Origin: an uncultured Alistipes sp. | Lineage (GTDB): Bacteria > Bacteroidota > Bacteroidia > Bacteroidales > Rikenellaceae | NCBI GenBank assembly: GCA_949840605.1 | Contig: CATKXN010000057.1 | Span: 1 to 15,417 of the forward strand | Length of the DNA stretch: 15,417 nt | Reading direction: 5' to 3' | In this document: in pieces, positions 14,232 through 15,417 of the stretch | Numbering within the stretch: the stretch's first letter is position 1 | How the letters are laid out: every line of letters begins with the position of its first letter | Made by a program: the position numbers and the translations under genes | Notes under the pieces: model-generated | What the model was told of the DNA's origin: nothing | Databases searched by the model: none | What the model saw: the letters and a program-made list of their open reading frames with translations, nothing else

Positions 14232-15417
14232 ATGATTCCCGACCACGATACCATCGTCGCCCCCGCAACCGCCGCAGGAGGGGCCATCGCCGTAGTCCGC
14301 GTGAGCGGCCGGGAGGCCTTTGCCCTCTGCGACCGGGTGTTCCGGAGCCGGAAACCGCTCGCCGAAGCCGGCGGATACACGGTGCACTACGGCGAGATCA
14401 TGGACGGCGACCGCATCGTGGACGACGTGCTGGCCTCGGTGTTCCGCGCACCGCACTCCTACACGGGCGAGGACTCGGTCGAAATCTCATGTCACGGATC
14501 GTCCTACATCGTCTCGGAAATCCTCCGGCTGCTGACCGCCGCGGGCGGACGCATGGCCCGGCCCGGGGAGTTCACCATCCGCGCCTACCTGGCCGGGAAG
14601 CTCGACCTCTCGCAGGCCGAAGCCGTTGCCGACACCATCGCCGCCTCGTCGCGCGCGGCGCATGCGCTGGCCTCGACGCAGATGCGCGGCGGGTATTCCG
14701 ACGAACTGGAGCGCCTGCGCGACAAACTCCTGAACCTCACCTCGCTGCTGGAACTGGAGTTGGACTTTTCGGAGGAGGACGTGGAGTTCGCCGACCGAAC
14801 GGCGCTGCGTGAAACGATGCAGCGCATCGGGGCTGAAATCGACCGTCTGCGCAGCTCGTTTTCGCTGGGCAACGCCATCAAGGAGGGTGTCGCCGTCGCG
14901 ATCGCCGGAGCCCCGAACGTAGGAAAATCGACGCTGCTGAACCGCCTGCTCAACGAGGAGCGTGCGATGGTCTCGGAGATCGCCGGCACGACGCGCGACG
15001 TGATCGAAGAACGGGCCAATATCGGCGGCATCCTGTTCCGGTTCCTCGATACGGCAGGTATCCGCTCGACCGACGACCGGCTCGAACGCATGGGCATCGA
15101 ACGCACGATGGAGAGCATCCGGCGTGCGCAGATCGTCATCCACATGATCGACGCCCAGACCCTCAGGAAGACGGTTCCCGAACCCGGTTTCACACTCCGT
15201 CCCGACCAGCAGCTCCTGACCGTCGCGAACAAGATCGACCAAGCACCCGCATCGCTGACACTCCCCGAGCACATCGTCGGTATCTCGGCCCGGCAGGGTA
15301 CGGGGATCGACCGGCTGTGCGAAGCCCTGCACCGGGCAGTCGACACCGAGGCGCTTTACCACGGCGATCCGGTCGTTTCGAACAGCCGCCATTACGAAGC
15401 CCTCACGACGGCCCGCG
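14232..15417 (+). CDS. mnmE: tRNA modification GTPase MnmE, 5' part
   Basis: 395 codons are visible before the window ends; no stop is reached and the reading frame is unbroken. The N-terminal tetrahydrofolate-binding domain (about 1-118) begins DTIVAPATAAGGAIAVVRVS and contains SYTGEDSVEISCHG. A helical domain follows (about 119-218). The inserted G domain shows G1 GAPNVGKS at 226-233, G2 TTRD at 253-256, G3 DTAG at 273-276, G4 NKID at 333-336 and G5 SAR at 352-354. The final part with the C-terminal C-x-GK motif lies outside. With MnmG, MnmE installs carboxymethylaminomethyl groups on uridine 34 of certain tRNAs. The ATG at 14232 is 4 nt behind the transglycosylase stop, so the gene is probably co-transcribed with parAB. 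Confidence 0.95.
   Translation, partial: MIPDHDTIVAPATAAGGAIAVVRVSGREAFALCDRVFRSRKPLAEAGGYTVHYGEIMDGDRIVDDVLASVFRAPHSYTGEDSVEISCHGSSYIVSEILRLLTAAGGRMARPGEFTIRAYLAGKLDLSQAEAVADTIAASSRAAHALASTQMRGGYSDELERLRDKLLNLTSLLELELDFSEEDVEFADRTALRETMQRIGAEIDRLRSSFSLGNAIKEGVAVAIAGAPNVGKSTLLNRLLNEERAMVSEIAGTTRDVIEERANIGGILFRFLDTAGIRSTDDRLERMGIERTMESIRRAQIVIHMIDAQTLRKTVPEPGFTLRPDQQLLTVANKIDQAPASLTLPEHIVGISARQGTGIDRLCEALHRAVDTEALYHGDPVVSNSRHYEALTTAR

Noticed and set aside
11513..14380. A 955-codon open frame on the minus strand opposite parB, DUF5683 and the transglycosylase
   Set aside because: Same antisense artefact: no signal, domain or start signal, while the plus-strand genes have clear motifs.
1..15417. 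Mobile elements, CRISPR arrays or defence islands
   Set aside because: No transposase, integrase, terminal repeats or regularly spaced repeats were found; all genes belong to chromosomal housekeeping or envelope families with uniform base composition.

Overview
The window looks like chromosomal DNA of a GC-rich member of the Bacteroidota, most likely Alistipes or another Rikenellaceae. This is inferred from the gene families (an OstA-like protein beside SurA-type chaperones, a DUF5683 protein directly behind parAB), from the strong codon bias to G/C third positions, and from AT-rich promoter boxes matching the Bacteroidota -7 consensus TAnnTTTG. No 16S gene or other decisive marker is present.

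Layout. (1) 1-240: the 3' end of a TolC-family outer membrane efflux gene, followed by a perfect 12-bp hairpin terminator (273-302). (2) 241-572 is a 332-base gap with no classical gene. It holds the terminator, a minus-strand promoter matching the full Bacteroidota consensus (TTTG-N19-TAnnTTTG, 420-450) that would drive a short transcript ending at the same hairpin, and a plus-strand -7 box for the next gene. (3) 573-2234 (+): an AspT/YidE-type transporter with two RCK_C domains. (4) 2203-9901 (-): six convergent genes. In transcription order they are a CPBP membrane protease, a SurA-like lipoprotein, a two-parvulin SurA-like isomerase, an OstA-like protein, a Nudix hydrolase and an MscS-family channel. 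The middle three look like an envelope and outer-membrane biogenesis module. (5) 9902-10015: a divergent promoter region. (6) 10016-15417 (+): a tightly packed run of parA, parB, a DUF5683 membrane protein, a LysM lytic transglycosylase and mnmE (cut by the window end). Gaps there are only 3-10 nt, so this is very probably one operon.

How it fits together. The minus-strand cluster concerns folding and delivery of outer membrane components (SurA-like chaperones, LptA/OstA-like lipid handling) plus osmotic protection. The plus-strand operon couples chromosome segregation (ParAB) with peptidoglycan remodelling, an uncharacterised membrane protein and tRNA wobble modification. Several exported proteins are rich in D-S/T-hydrophobic triplets, which match the published Bacteroides O-glycosylation motif. 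The OstA-like protein carries 16 of them in one central region.

No mobile element, CRISPR array, tRNA or rRNA was found. Most of the window is ordinary core chromosome. The least explained parts are the short minus-strand transcription unit at about 273-450 and the Ser/Asp-rich insert in the OstA-like protein.
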